Origin: Wenzhouxiangella sp. AB-CW3
GTDB taxonomy: Bacteria; Pseudomonadota; Gammaproteobacteria; Xanthomonadales; Wenzhouxiangellaceae
DNA length: 64,000 nucleotides
Assembly (NCBI RefSeq): GCF_014725735.1
Contig: NZ_CP061368.1
Coordinates: forward strand, 1,441,225 to 1,505,224
Reading direction: 5' to 3'
Notes under the pieces: generated by a model
Database searches by the model: none
What the model saw: only the letters and a program-made list of their open reading frames with translations
What the model was told of the DNA's origin: nothing
Translations under genes and position numbers: made by a program
Part shown: in pieces, positions 30,701 through 38,444 of the stretch
How the letters are laid out: each line of letters opens with the position of its first letter
Numbering within the stretch: the stretch's first letter is position 1

Positions 30701-31145
30701 CGCGATCCTGGCTCAGCCCGATATCACTCTGCACCTGTTCTGCATCGGCATTGGCCGAATCCTCGTCGCAGACCTCGTCGGCATAGAAATCCAGGCGCAG
30801 CCGCACACTGAGCTCGGGATCGGGTTCGTCGGTCAGCACCGCGACCGACAGGCCAATGGCCTCTTCGTCCCCCAGTACCACGCACTGGTCCATGCGGCTG
30901 CCGCCGAACCCGCGGTGCAGGTGGGAAAAGAAAAAGGCGTGGTTGCCGCTGTAGGCAAAGTCGATCTCCTCGACGATGCCGAGCTGATCGTCATCGTCCA
31001 GCCGCAATTCCCAGCCCGGCGGTCCGTTGCGGTCCGACCAGGCGCCGGCTTCGGCCTCGAAGTCGGGGTTGGTCAGCATGGCGGCATGAATGGCGGCAGG
31101 CCCGAGCAGGGCCAGGGCAAACAGAGCATGGCGAATCGTCATCAT
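27774..31145 (-). CDS. Secreted multidomain protein with LRR segment and CotH kinase domain
   Basis: About 1123 residues. The start is one of two adjacent ATGs (31145/31142) before the signal peptide IRHALFALALLGPAAIHA. Order: carbohydrate-binding-like N-terminal domain (about 20-200), a short plant-type LRR block (CRWHGVTCDEAG, LDLAGNRLNGTLPEAI), two beta domains with WYDPDFNGQGISL-type repeats, then a CotH domain (about 600-960) with LRFRGSSSRFLPKKAFNIRF and FIPWDKDLSFGSHF, and a C-terminal beta domain. CotH proteins are atypical secreted protein kinases; the WDKD segment fits the metal-binding site. The target is unknown. It diverges from the GMC oxidoreductase gene. Confidence 0.83.
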   Translation of the reverse strand: MMTIRHALFALALLGPAAIHAAMLTNPDFEAEAGAWSDRNGPPGWELRLDDDDQLGIVEEIDFAYSGNHAFFFSHLHRGFGGSRMDQCVVLGDEEAIGLSVAVLTDEPDPELSVRLRLDFYADEVCDEDSANADAEQVQSDIGLSQDRAPAGQWTRLQSESRLRSELGEDVRSMRVSLRVRDRSDDGQPREPARTVWLDGVSLEADVALLPESQRQALREIYQATDGEQWRRQLAWMGAEGTECRWHGVTCDEAGETVVALDLAGNRLNGTLPEAIEQLVDLKSGSGLDLCHNALDIPESMSDWVDARQIGGDLTECQHSTLEPTSARMGGHFYQPEGRDGEGMMVHMLSNGSALFYWATYDDDGEPLWLIATGRAQDRIIRFDELHQTAMGEQGLELIPVGQARLVFPEADPACSRAAMRFHVDTPDFGASDRRKLVYIDGMGGCQRPESQDALFIELEGQWYDPDFNGQGISLAPYDDDRVVLTWYTYREDGTQTWRWGVGERNGDSIDFGEIVEFFGGNFNDAIEPDGLTTEPVGTARVHLEADDNGEEHWHFTYEGYTEADTRLTLERIVAGPELMASTGHPLYLQMTWDDVEELYLRDVRSDDRLPGRVRFGRDSEPEDLMGLRFRGSSSRFLPKKAFNIRFEQPQDLLFGSERMNLNAMYTDPSMMREKLSFMLWHELEQPASQTRYFDFWLNGFYEGLHIHIQRVDEWLLAMNGLNTDATLVRDGFRDNSDLADSSFGHDFGDLDSDEREALLADNFNSRGDPEWDRVRELIDWAQDTPAGIQYAQGFAERVDVDNFIDWLVLHWLVGDIDSFGDDYWLYIDHEDPEARWKFIPWDKDLSFGSHFRQGFFTDNDFFHYQYGLSGGWDNLLISKFLQTPALRDQAHARLDELISEYFPESWFFERIDELAEQIVDSVNIAPSATAFRFHDQNHHGELGRFADHVENLKDFVQLRYRFIEHALSGVSGPPDQAQLLLPAGHQERFALVDGTGFTLAWIDPIEPLAEDTEVILTVEESPGTTGIDRTWTLDSSTALGEVEITLFYRNDLPYTGRENWWTLGDQAVGQQDELQMRIVQDDGPHDHPDTRVNPYSNKATAMLKVEEGSMELQLVLLPVVGP

Positions 31146-31203
31146 CGAATAGAACAACCTGGAATTTGGGCCCCTTGCGATTGGAAACATCAACGCCCCC
31201 CCG

Positions 31204-31246
31204 TCGACATTTGTCGAGGGCAGAGTATTCCAGCAGAAGGCTGGAA
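31204..31246. promoter_or_regulatory. Two perfect palindromes in the cotH-like/GMC intergenic region
   Basis: TCGACATTTGTCGA (31204-31217) is a perfect 14-bp palindrome. TTCCAGC-AGAAG-GCTGGAA (31228-31246) is a perfect 7-bp-arm hairpin. Both sit between divergent genes and could be an operator for either. No assigned regulator. Confidence 0.4.
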
Positions 31247-31327
31247 AATCAATGAAGGAATCATGAATGTTTTGCCGCTGTACAATCGCCGCGGCAGCTA
31301 CTTGCAGAGTATCGGGAATCAGAACCT

Positions 31328-32782
31328 GTGATCGAAGACATTCGACAAGCCCTGGACGATGGCGATCATCGTCAGTTCGACGTGGTCATCGTGGGAGCGG
31401 GCCCGGCTGGCATGAGTCTGGCGCTGGAGTTGCGTGGGTCGGGGCTGAAGGTTGCACTGCTGGAAGCCGGCGGTCGCAGCCATCCCGATGCCGATGCCAT
31501 GGCCCTGTACGAGGCCGATACAAGCGGCATTCCTTACCCGCTTCCGGCTTCGCGCCAGCGCTTTTTCGGCGGCACCAGCAATCACTGGGGCGGGTGGTGC
31601 CGGCCGCTGGATGACATCGACTTCGCGACGCGCGACTGGATGCCGATGAGTGGCTGGCCCATCGGCCCGGATGACCTGGCCGAAGGCTATCGACGGGCCA
31701 ACGACATCCTGGAAATCGACAGCGACAACTACAACGACCCGGCCGTCGTCAGCGACTCCGATGTGCTGCCCGTAGCCGATGGATCGGGGTTTCGCAACCG
31801 CCTGTTCCGATTCAGCCCGCCCACACGTTTTTCCGAACGTTACGGCGAGGCGCTGGAGCGCGATCCGGACACGGTGGTGTTTCTGCATGCCACTGTGACC
31901 GGCATGGACCACCAGAACGGCCGGGTGAAGTTGGTACATGTCGCCACCCTGGAAGGGCAGCGCTTCACCCTTTCGGCGGGACGCTTCGTGCTGGCCACCG
32001 GTGGCCTGGAAGTGCCACGACTGCTGTTGCATACCGCCACCAGTGAAAGCCCCGCGCTGGGCAATCAGTCCGGTTTGCTGGGGCGTTGTTTCATGGATCA
32101 TTTCGGTTATGCGCCCGGCTACCTGATGACGCGATCCGAGTTGCGCTACACGCGGTTTCCCGGTCGCGACGGGTATGTCATGCCAGTACTCGCGCCCGAC
32201 CAGGCCCTGATCAGGCGCGAGCGCCTGAACAACGCCTGCATGACGCTGCAGCCGGTCGAGCCCGATGCGGTCTGGCCGCCGGAGGCCCTGGCGACGACAC
32301 CCGGGGCGGGCAGGGCGCTGGACAGCGAGGCCTGGCGTTATCGAGTGACCTTGATCAACGAGCCCAGCCCCAATCCGGACAGCCGGGTTACTTTGTCCGA
32401 CGAGCTGGATGATCTGGGTATGCGGCGCTTGCATTTGCACTGGTTGGTGGCCGACGCCGATTTCGAGGCTATCGACCGGCTGGTTCATGCCCTGGGTTAC
32501 TGGATTGGCAGCAGCGGACTGGGGCGCCTGCAGTTTGCCCGGCCTGTCGATGACAACGCACGCGACGGTCTTTCCGGCGGATTGCATCACATGGGTACTG
32601 CCCGCATGAGCGCCGATGCCGAGCAGGGCGTGGTCGATCCGGACTGCCGCGTGTTCGGCACCGATAACCTCTACTTGGCCTCCAGCGCGGTGTTTCCAAC
32701 GGCCGGATACGCCAACCCTACACTGACCATCGTGGCACTGGCCACGCGCCTGGCCGGACACTTGCGGAGGGGTGAGGCATGA
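31328..32782 (+). CDS. GMC-family FAD oxidoreductase
   Basis: 484 residues. The N-terminal dinucleotide-binding motif is DVVIVGAGPAGMSLALEL, ending with LLEAGG. The FAD contact is RFFGGTSNHWGGWCRPL. The C-terminal GMC signature is HHMGTARMSADAEQGVVDPDCRVF, then LYLASSAVFPTAGYANPTLT. It probably oxidises an alcohol, sugar or sterol. The GTG start at 31328 lacks a strong ribosome site. Its stop overlaps the following Tat-type gene by 4 nt, so the two products probably work together. Soluble, no signal peptide seen. Confidence 0.88.
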   Translation: MIEDIRQALDDGDHRQFDVVIVGAGPAGMSLALELRGSGLKVALLEAGGRSHPDADAMALYEADTSGIPYPLPASRQRFFGGTSNHWGGWCRPLDDIDFATRDWMPMSGWPIGPDDLAEGYRRANDILEIDSDNYNDPAVVSDSDVLPVADGSGFRNRLFRFSPPTRFSERYGEALERDPDTVVFLHATVTGMDHQNGRVKLVHVATLEGQRFTLSAGRFVLATGGLEVPRLLLHTATSESPALGNQSGLLGRCFMDHFGYAPGYLMTRSELRYTRFPGRDGYVMPVLAPDQALIRRERLNNACMTLQPVEPDAVWPPEALATTPGAGRALDSEAWRYRVTLINEPSPNPDSRVTLSDELDDLGMRRLHLHWLVADADFEAIDRLVHALGYWIGSSGLGRLQFARPVDDNARDGLSGGLHHMGTARMSADAEQGVVDPDCRVFGTDNLYLASSAVFPTAGYANPTLTIVALATRLAGHLRRGEA

Positions 32783-33828
32783 ATCGACGCCGCTTTCTGC
32801 TGATATCCGGCAGCGGCCTGCTGGTGCTGGGCGGCGGTGGTCTCTTCTGGCGTTTTGCTCGGGAGATACCAGCGGCGTTGCCCGGCATTCACTTCGACCA
32901 TATTGCGCGCGACATGACCGGTGTGGCCGTGGTCGGGCAGGCCTGGCTTGAGCAACATGACGATACCGACCCGCACCAGGTGTTGCTCGACAACCTGGCC
33001 CTGAGCGCCGAGCATGAAATGGAGTTCAGCGATCTGGTTGCCACACTGGGTGAGCGCATTGAACACGACCTGGCCGGACACGGTCTGTTCAAACACGAAG
33101 GCTGGTGGCTGTCGCAGACCGAAGCGGCGCTGGCCGCTTTGCACGTCAAGCTGCTCGGCGAGGATGCCAGCCATCCGGATGAACCCGGTTTCGAACAGGC
33201 CGGGGAAGGGCGCTTGCTTCGCATACAAGGTCAGGCTCCGACCAAGCTTGTTCCGGGCGAGCCTCTTGCGCACCCGGGTCTGCCCGAGAACGTGATCAGC
33301 TTCGAGACGGCGCAACGCCCGCCCAGCCGGCTGGTGTTCTTCGTGCAGGGTCACCGCCTGCACATCAGCCCGCGATCCAATGGCTTTTCGGTGCAACTGA
33401 TCGACGTCATACTCGATGATATTGCCCGCGCCGGCGGCTCGGTGGCACTGTGGCTTTACGACCCGGTCGCACAGCGTCGGCAACAGGTCGGTACGCTGAC
33501 CGTGACCGAGGCGGTGCCCGATCAAGCAGGCTTCTGTGCCCCCGCGGACTGGGGTGAGCGCGAGACAGTGGCCGGTGAACCATTCAATGAGCAACCCGAT
33601 GGCGCCTCGGCCTTCTGGATTCTCGTCGACTGTTTTCCCGACGACACCGTGGTCGTGTTCGACGGCGTCGAGCTGCCCACGACCCTGCAGGCCGACGAGG
33701 GCCTGATCACCGCCCGGATGCCCGATCCGACCCTGATTGAAATACCGGGCGAATACGCGCTGGAGTTGCTTGATCGCAAGAGCGGCGCCGTTGAACCGGT
33801 CGGTCAGTTTCGAGTACGCGAACCGTAG
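32779..33828 (+). CDS. Tat-type exported protein, partner of the GMC oxidoreductase
   Basis: 349 residues. The N-terminus NRRRFLLISGSGLLVLGGGG looks like a twin-arginine signal or anchor (RRRFL). About 110 residues then resemble the size and helical character of small subunits of GMC dehydrogenases, and a C-terminal beta-rich half follows. I do not recognise a named domain. The ATGA overlap with the GMC gene suggests a dehydrogenase small subunit or chaperone that could carry the folded flavoprotein through the Tat system; that is inference. No cysteine-rich heme or Fe-S motif is visible. Confidence 0.6.
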   Translation: MNRRRFLLISGSGLLVLGGGGLFWRFAREIPAALPGIHFDHIARDMTGVAVVGQAWLEQHDDTDPHQVLLDNLALSAEHEMEFSDLVATLGERIEHDLAGHGLFKHEGWWLSQTEAALAALHVKLLGEDASHPDEPGFEQAGEGRLLRIQGQAPTKLVPGEPLAHPGLPENVISFETAQRPPSRLVFFVQGHRLHISPRSNGFSVQLIDVILDDIARAGGSVALWLYDPVAQRRQQVGTLTVTEAVPDQAGFCAPADWGERETVAGEPFNEQPDGASAFWILVDCFPDDTVVVFDGVELPTTLQADEGLITARMPDPTLIEIPGEYALELLDRKSGAVEPVGQFRVREP

Positions 33829-33891
33829 GTGCAGCCTGCGGGATGGTGCTACCATTCGGAGTTTGTCCCACCCAGTCGAAGAGGAATGACC

Positions 33892-36102
33892 GTGAGAGTC
33901 ACACTGATTGCCTGCCTGATGATCACGGCGGCGCTGCTGGTTTCCGCCTGCAGCGAACCGCCCGAACCGCCGGAGCCGCCGGCTGAACCCACCCCGCCGG
34001 CCGAACCGGCCGAAGCCGTGGATGAAGCCCCGGAGACCGAGGAAGACACCAACCCGCTGCTCGTCGAGAGTGACCTGCCCTACGGCATGCCGCCGTTTGA
34101 CCAGATCGAGGACGAGCACTTCCGCGAAGCGCTGGAAGTCGGCATGGCCGAGCATGCCGAAGAGATTGAAGCCATTGCCGGCAACCCCGAACCGCCGACC
34201 TTCCAGAACACCATCGTGGCCATGGAAGCTGCCGGCCAGGTGCTTGGTTATGTCGGTCGCGTGTTTTCCAACCTCGCCGGCGCCAACACCAGCGATACGC
34301 TTCAGGACATTCAGCGTGAAATGGCCCCGAAGATGTCGGCCCACCAGGATGCCATCAACCTCAATCCCGATCTGTTCGCCCGTATCGAAACGCTCTACGA
34401 ACAGCGCGACGAGCTGGACCTGGATGCCGAATCGCTTAGGCTGCTCGAGGAGTATTACATCCGCTTCGTGCGCGCCGGCGCGCAACTGAGCGAAGAAGAG
34501 AAAGACACCCTGCGCGAGATCAACAGCGAGCTGGCCGAACTGGGCACCGAGTTCAGCCAGAAAGTGCTGGCCGAGGTCAACGATTCGGCTGTGGTGTTCG
34601 ACAATCGCGAAGCCCTGGCCGGCCTGAGCGACTCGGCCATCGACCGTGCCGCCTCGGAGGCCGCCGACCGCGATCTGGAAGAAGGTCACTACGTCATCAC
34701 CCTGCTCAACACCTCCGGTCAGCCGCCACTGGCCGACCTCGACAATCGCGAGTCACGCCAGCGCGTTCACGAAGCCTCGCTCAACCGGGGTTCGCGCGGT
34801 AACGAGCACGACACCCGCGATATCGTCAGGCGAGTGGTCGAGCTGCGTGCCCGTCGTGCTGAAATGCTGGGCTACGACACCCATGCCGACTACATCCTCG
34901 AGCGTCAGACCGCCGGGTCGGTCGAGACCGTCAACGACATGCATCGCCAGGTCGTACCGATTGCATTCGAAGCGGCCCGGGCCGAAGGCGCCGACATCCA
35001 GGAGATCATCAACGAGACCGAAGAAGAGCCATTCGAACTGGCCTCCTGGGACTGGTCGTACTATGCCGAGAAAGTACGGCAGCGCCGCTACGACTTCGAC
35101 GAATCACAGATCCGTCCCTATTTCGAGCTCGATAACGTGCTCAAAGACGGCGTGTTCTACTCGGCCGAGAAGCTGTTCGGCATTACCTTTGAAGAGCGTA
35201 CCGACCTGCCGACCTACCACCCCGACGTACGAGTATGGGAAGCCTTTGAAGAAGACGGTACCGGCATCGGCCTGATGCTCACCGATCTGTACTCGCGCTC
35301 CAACAAGCGCGGCGGCGCCTGGATGAATTCCTACCGCATTCATTCCGGCCTGCTGGGTGGCCACTCGGTCACCGGCAACCACCTCAACATTCCCAAGCCG
35401 CCGGAAGGCGAGCCCACGCTGATGACCTGGGACGAAGTCACCACCCTGTTCCACGAATTCGGTCACGTCATCCACGGCCTGTTCTCCGACGTCGAATACC
35501 CGACCTTCGCCGCCACCTCGGTGCCGCGCGATTTCGTCGAGTATCCCTCGCAGGTCTACGAAATGTGGGCCGCATGGCCGGAAGTGCTGGCCAACTACGC
35601 GCGCCACTACGAAACCGGCGAGCAGATCCCGCAGGACCTGCTCGACCGCGTACTGGCCGCCGAAACCTTCAACCAGGGTTTCCGCACCGCCGAATACATC
35701 TCCGCCTCGGTCATCGACCAGGAATGGCACCAGCTGACAGCTGACGAAGTACCGCCGCTCGATGAAGTCATGGACTTCGAAGCCCAGGTACTGGCCGACT
35801 GGGAGATGGACTACACACCGGTGCCGCCGCGCTATCGCACGCCGTACTTCTCGCACATCATGGGCGGCTATTCAGCCGGCTACTACTCCTACATCTGGAG
35901 CGAGATTCTCGACGCCGACAGCGTGCTGTGGATCAAGGAAAATGGCGGACTCGACCGCGAAACCGGCCAGCACCTGCGCGACACCATCCTGTCGCAGGGC
36001 GGCAGCAAAGACGCCATGGAGCTCTACCAGGACTTCGCCGGCCGCCTGCCCACCATCGAGCCCGTACTCGAACGCCGCGGCCTGATCGACGACGAAGGCT
36101 GA
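33892..36102 (+). CDS. M3-family zinc metallopeptidase lipoprotein (Dcp-like)
   Basis: About 736 residues. The GTG at 33892 follows AGAGGA by six bases; an ATG at 33886 is the alternative. Lipoprotein signal LIACLMITAALLVSACSE (lipobox VSAC), then a Pro/Glu-rich linker of about 35 residues. The M3 catalytic domain has TLFHEFGHVIHGLFSDVEYP (HExxH), a downstream Glu in the conserved position, and a C-terminal AGYYSYIWSEILDAD segment typical of Dcp. It would trim oligopeptides in the periplasm as a membrane-tethered enzyme. A 13-bp-arm hairpin follows the stop. Confidence 0.9.
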   Translation: MRVTLIACLMITAALLVSACSEPPEPPEPPAEPTPPAEPAEAVDEAPETEEDTNPLLVESDLPYGMPPFDQIEDEHFREALEVGMAEHAEEIEAIAGNPEPPTFQNTIVAMEAAGQVLGYVGRVFSNLAGANTSDTLQDIQREMAPKMSAHQDAINLNPDLFARIETLYEQRDELDLDAESLRLLEEYYIRFVRAGAQLSEEEKDTLREINSELAELGTEFSQKVLAEVNDSAVVFDNREALAGLSDSAIDRAASEAADRDLEEGHYVITLLNTSGQPPLADLDNRESRQRVHEASLNRGSRGNEHDTRDIVRRVVELRARRAEMLGYDTHADYILERQTAGSVETVNDMHRQVVPIAFEAARAEGADIQEIINETEEEPFELASWDWSYYAEKVRQRRYDFDESQIRPYFELDNVLKDGVFYSAEKLFGITFEERTDLPTYHPDVRVWEAFEEDGTGIGLMLTDLYSRSNKRGGAWMNSYRIHSGLLGGHSVTGNHLNIPKPPEGEPTLMTWDEVTTLFHEFGHVIHGLFSDVEYPTFAATSVPRDFVEYPSQVYEMWAAWPEVLANYARHYETGEQIPQDLLDRVLAAETFNQGFRTAEYISASVIDQEWHQLTADEVPPLDEVMDFEAQVLADWEMDYTPVPPRYRTPYFSHIMGGYSAGYYSYIWSEILDADSVLWIKENGGLDRETGQHLRDTILSQGGSKDAMELYQDFAGRLPTIEPVLERRGLIDDEG

Positions 36103-36116
36103 GGCCAGATTGGATC

Positions 36117-36169
36117 CCCCGGAATCGCCCCTGGCGATTCCGGGGATATCCCGGCCATGCAAGGCCGGG
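36117..36169 (+). repeat. Two hairpins after the M3 peptidase gene
   Basis: CCCCGGAATCGCC-CCT-GGCGATTCCGGGG (36117-36145) is a perfect 13-bp stem. CCCGGCCATGCAAGGCCGGG (36150-36169) is the second. There is no U-run, so intrinsic termination is only possible, not shown. Both belong to the REP repertoire of the window. Confidence 0.75.
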
Positions 36170-36172
36170 CTA

Positions 36173-36841
36173 CTCCCACCGTCATCCCGCCCTCCACCGT
36201 CATCCCGCCCTCCACCGTCGTCCCGACCAACCCCACCGTCGTCCCGCTCCCCCACCGTCGTCCCGCTCCCCCACCGTCGTCCCGCTCCCCACCGTCGTCC
36301 CGCTCCCCCACCGTCATCCCGCTCCCCACCGTCATCCCGACCCTCCACCGTCATCCCGCCCTCCACCGTCATCCCGCCCTCCACCGTCGTCCCGACCAAC
36401 CCCACCGTCGTCCCGCTCCCCACCGTCGTCCCGCTCCCCACCGTCATCCCGACCCTCCACCGTCATCCCGCCCTCCACCGTCGTCCCGACCAATCCCACC
36501 GTCGTCCCGCTCCCCACCGTCGTCCCGCTCCCCCACCGTCATCCCGACCCTCCACCGTCATCCCGCCCTCCACCGTCGTCCCGACCAACCCCACCGTCGT
36601 CCCGCTCCCCCACCGTCATCCCGACCCTCCACCGTCATCCCGCCCTCCACCGTCGTCCCGACCAACCCCACCGTCGTCCCGCTCCCCACCGTCGTCCCGC
36701 TCCCCCACCGTCATCCCGCTCCCCCACCGTCATCCCGACCCTCCACCGTCATCCCGCCCTCCACCGTCATCCCGCCCTCCACCGTCGTCCCGACCAACCC
36801 CACCGTCGTCCCGCTCCCCCACCGTCGTCCCGCTCCCCCAA
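36173..36841. repeat. Minisatellite of 18-20 bp units (CACCGTCGTCCCGCTCCC and variants)
   Basis: About 36 units alternate CACCGTCGTCCCGCTCCC, CACCGTCATCCCGCCCTC, CACCGTCATCCCGACCCTC and CACCGTCGTCCCGACCAACC in higher-order blocks. The CGTCGTCCCG core is the same as the left edge of the REP that immediately follows at 36842. Pro/Ser/Arg-rich open frames across it are artefacts. Confidence 0.95.
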
Positions 36842-36888
36842 CGTCGTCCCGGAAAATGCGCAGCATTTATCCGGGACCTCCCACGCAC
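36842..36888 (+). repeat. REP element (GTCCCGGAAAATGC hairpin)
   Basis: CGTCGTCCCGGAAAATGC, then GCAGCATTTATCCGGGAC and CTCCCACGCA. It terminates the minisatellite that shares its first ten bases. Confidence 0.9.
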
Positions 36889-36968
36889 CAAATCTGCACG
36901 GCCACCCCCAGAACCCCGTCGTCCCGAAGAATACGTGGCACCCATCCAGAACCCCCAACTTCACCATG

Positions 36969-36995
36969 GTGTACACTGGCACACATCCAATGTGT
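36969..36995. promoter_or_regulatory. Candidate operator of vapBC
   Basis: GTGTACAC (36969-36976) and ACACAT-CCA-ATGTGT (36981-36995) are perfect inverted repeats just before the antitoxin start. TATAGA at 36995-37000 could be the -10, giving a leader of only a few bases. VapBC complexes normally bind such palindromes for autoregulation. Confidence 0.55.
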
Positions 36996-37014
36996 ATAGA
37001 GTGGTGTATGTCGC

Positions 37015-37224
37015 ATGCGAACCAACATAGAACTGGATGACGAACTGCTCCAGGCCGCATTCCGCTATGCGGGAGTGAAAACCAAACGCGAACTGGTCGA
37101 TCTCGCTCTGCGTGAATTCGTTGAGCAGCATCGCCGCAAGGATCTGAGAGAGCTCCGCGGGCAGGGCGGCATAAGTGCCGACTATGACCACCGCGCCTTG
37201 CGCGAGCGTGACCGCTCCTCGTGA
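37015..37224 (+). CDS. vapB: VapB-type antitoxin
   Basis: 69 residues. The N-terminus MRTNIELDDELLQAAFRYAG and KTKRELVDLALREFVEQ match the VapB (type II, ribbon-helix-helix-like) family; the C-terminal tail, rich in charged residues, would wrap the toxin. The gene overlaps vapC by 4 nt (GTGA). Palindromes at 36969-36995 are likely its own operator. A minisatellite/REP block lies immediately upstream. Confidence 0.85.
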   Translation: MRTNIELDDELLQAAFRYAGVKTKRELVDLALREFVEQHRRKDLRELRGQGGISADYDHRALRERDRSS

Positions 37225-37637
37225 TCCTGGTCGATACCTCCGTTTGGATCGACTATCTGCGTGGTCAGGATACCGCCGCCACGCGGTTGCTCGAGAGCCT
37301 CCTTGGCGATGACCTGCCAGTAGCAATCACTGGCGTCATTTATCAGGAGATTCTTCAGGGGGCAGACTCGCCAGAGAGTTTTCAGCGTCTGACCGAGTAC
37401 TTCGGCACCCAACGATTTCTGCATCCTCAAGATCCTGTCCTGAGTCACAATCGTGCCGCCGATCTCTACCTGCAGTGCCGACGAGCTGGCCTCACGATCC
37501 GCAGCACCATAGACTGCCTGATTGCGCAGATCGCCATCGAGCACAATGCCCGTTTGCTGCAAGACGACCGGGATTTCCTGCATTTGCAACGCGTCATCCC
37601 CGACCTGCAGTTGATGGTGCCCGGGCAGGTTAGATAG
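37221..37637 (+). CDS. vapC: VapC-type PIN-domain ribonuclease toxin
   Basis: 138 residues. The PIN acidic residues are all visible: Asp in ILVDTSVWIDYLRG, Glu in VIYQEILQGA, Asp in STIDCLIAQIA and Asp in LLQDDRDF. It would cleave RNA (tRNA or rRNA in studied VapCs) when released from VapB. GTG start at 37221 overlapping the vapB stop. It is intact, unlike the PIN gene at 55106. A dispersed 140-bp repeat starts about 65 bp downstream. Confidence 0.9.
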   Translation: MILVDTSVWIDYLRGQDTAATRLLESLLGDDLPVAITGVIYQEILQGADSPESFQRLTEYFGTQRFLHPQDPVLSHNRAADLYLQCRRAGLTIRSTIDCLIAQIAIEHNARLLQDDRDFLHLQRVIPDLQLMVPGQVR

Positions 37638-37703
37638 CGTTTCAACCTTCGTGCCGGGGGCTCGCGCGGTGGGTCTCTGCTCTGAGCCGTGCCAATCGGC
37701 TCG

Positions 37704-37843
37704 GTGCGAGGCCCCGGCTCTCCACGCGCTTAACGGCATTCCGGAAGTCCTTCTTTCGCCTGACGGCGAAAACCAGACTTCTTCCATTGCCTGCGCTTCG
37801 CTCCGGCCGGGGCGACGGAATAGTTGTCGTCCCGGCTGCCCCC
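37704..37843 (+). repeat. 140-bp dispersed repeat, copy 1
   Basis: Identical by eye over 140 bp to 39188-39327, and the first 114 bp correspond to 51841-51954 in reverse. It begins GTGCGAGGCCCCGG and contains TTTCGCC-TGAC-GGCGAAA inside GGAAGTC/GACTTC arms, ending at GTCGTCCCGGCTGCCCC. With copy 2 it brackets the DUF1295 gene in direct orientation. Confidence 0.93.
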
Positions 37844-38066
37844 AGCGTCGTCCCGGCTGCCCTCACCGTCGTCCCGGCTGCCCCATCGCCGTCCCGCCTG
37901 CCCCATCGTCGTCCCGGCTGCCCCATCGTCGTCCCGGTTGCCCCATCGTCGTCCCGGTTGCCCCATCGCCGTCCCGCCTGCCCCATCGTCGTCCCGGCTG
38001 CCCCATCGTCGTCCCGGTTGCCCCATCGTCGTCCCGGTTGCCCCATCGTCGTCCCGGCTGCCCCAT
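37822..38066. repeat. 20-bp minisatellite (CTGCCCCATCGTCGTCCCGG)
   Basis: About twelve units with variants (CCCAGCGTCGTC, CTCACCGTCGTC, CATCGCCGTCCCGC). It grows out of the end of the 140-bp repeat and runs into the first of four tandem REPs. Confidence 0.93.
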
Positions 38067-38360
38067 CGTCGTCCCGGAAAATGCGCAGCATTTATCCGGG
38101 ACCTCCCACGCATCGCATCTGCACGGACAGCTCCACAACCCCCCCATCGTCGTCCCGGAAAATGCGCAGCATTTATCCGGGACCTCCCACGCATCGCATC
38201 TGCACGGACAGCTCCACACCCCCCCCCCATCGTCGTCCCGGAAAATGCGCAGCATTTATCCGGGACCTCCCACGCATCGCATCTGCACGGACAGCTCCAC
38301 AACCACCCCCATCGTCGTCCCGGAAAATGCGTAGCATTTATCCGGGACCTCCCACGCACC
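38067..38360 (+). repeat. Four tandem REP copies, about 81-bp period, plus hairpin at 38388
   Basis: CGTCGTCCCGGAAAATGCG starts at 38067, 38148, 38230 and 38312 (the last with CGTAGC for CGCAGC). Each copy is followed by CTCCCACGCATCGCATCTGC-like sequence. A CCCGGCCATGCAAGGCCGGG hairpin at 38388-38407 ends the block before the DUF1295 gene. Confidence 0.93.
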
Positions 38361-38444
38361 AGATCTGCACTGCCACCGCCCAAAACCCCCGGCCATGCAA
38401 GGCCGGGCTACAATCGGGGTTTCTGCTACTGAAACCCGATCGCC

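Noticed and set aside
36110-37040. Pro/Ser/Arg-rich open frames (about 280-370 residues) resembling low-complexity proteins
   Set aside because: They coincide exactly with the 18-20-bp minisatellite and appear in all three forward frames, with no ribosome site.
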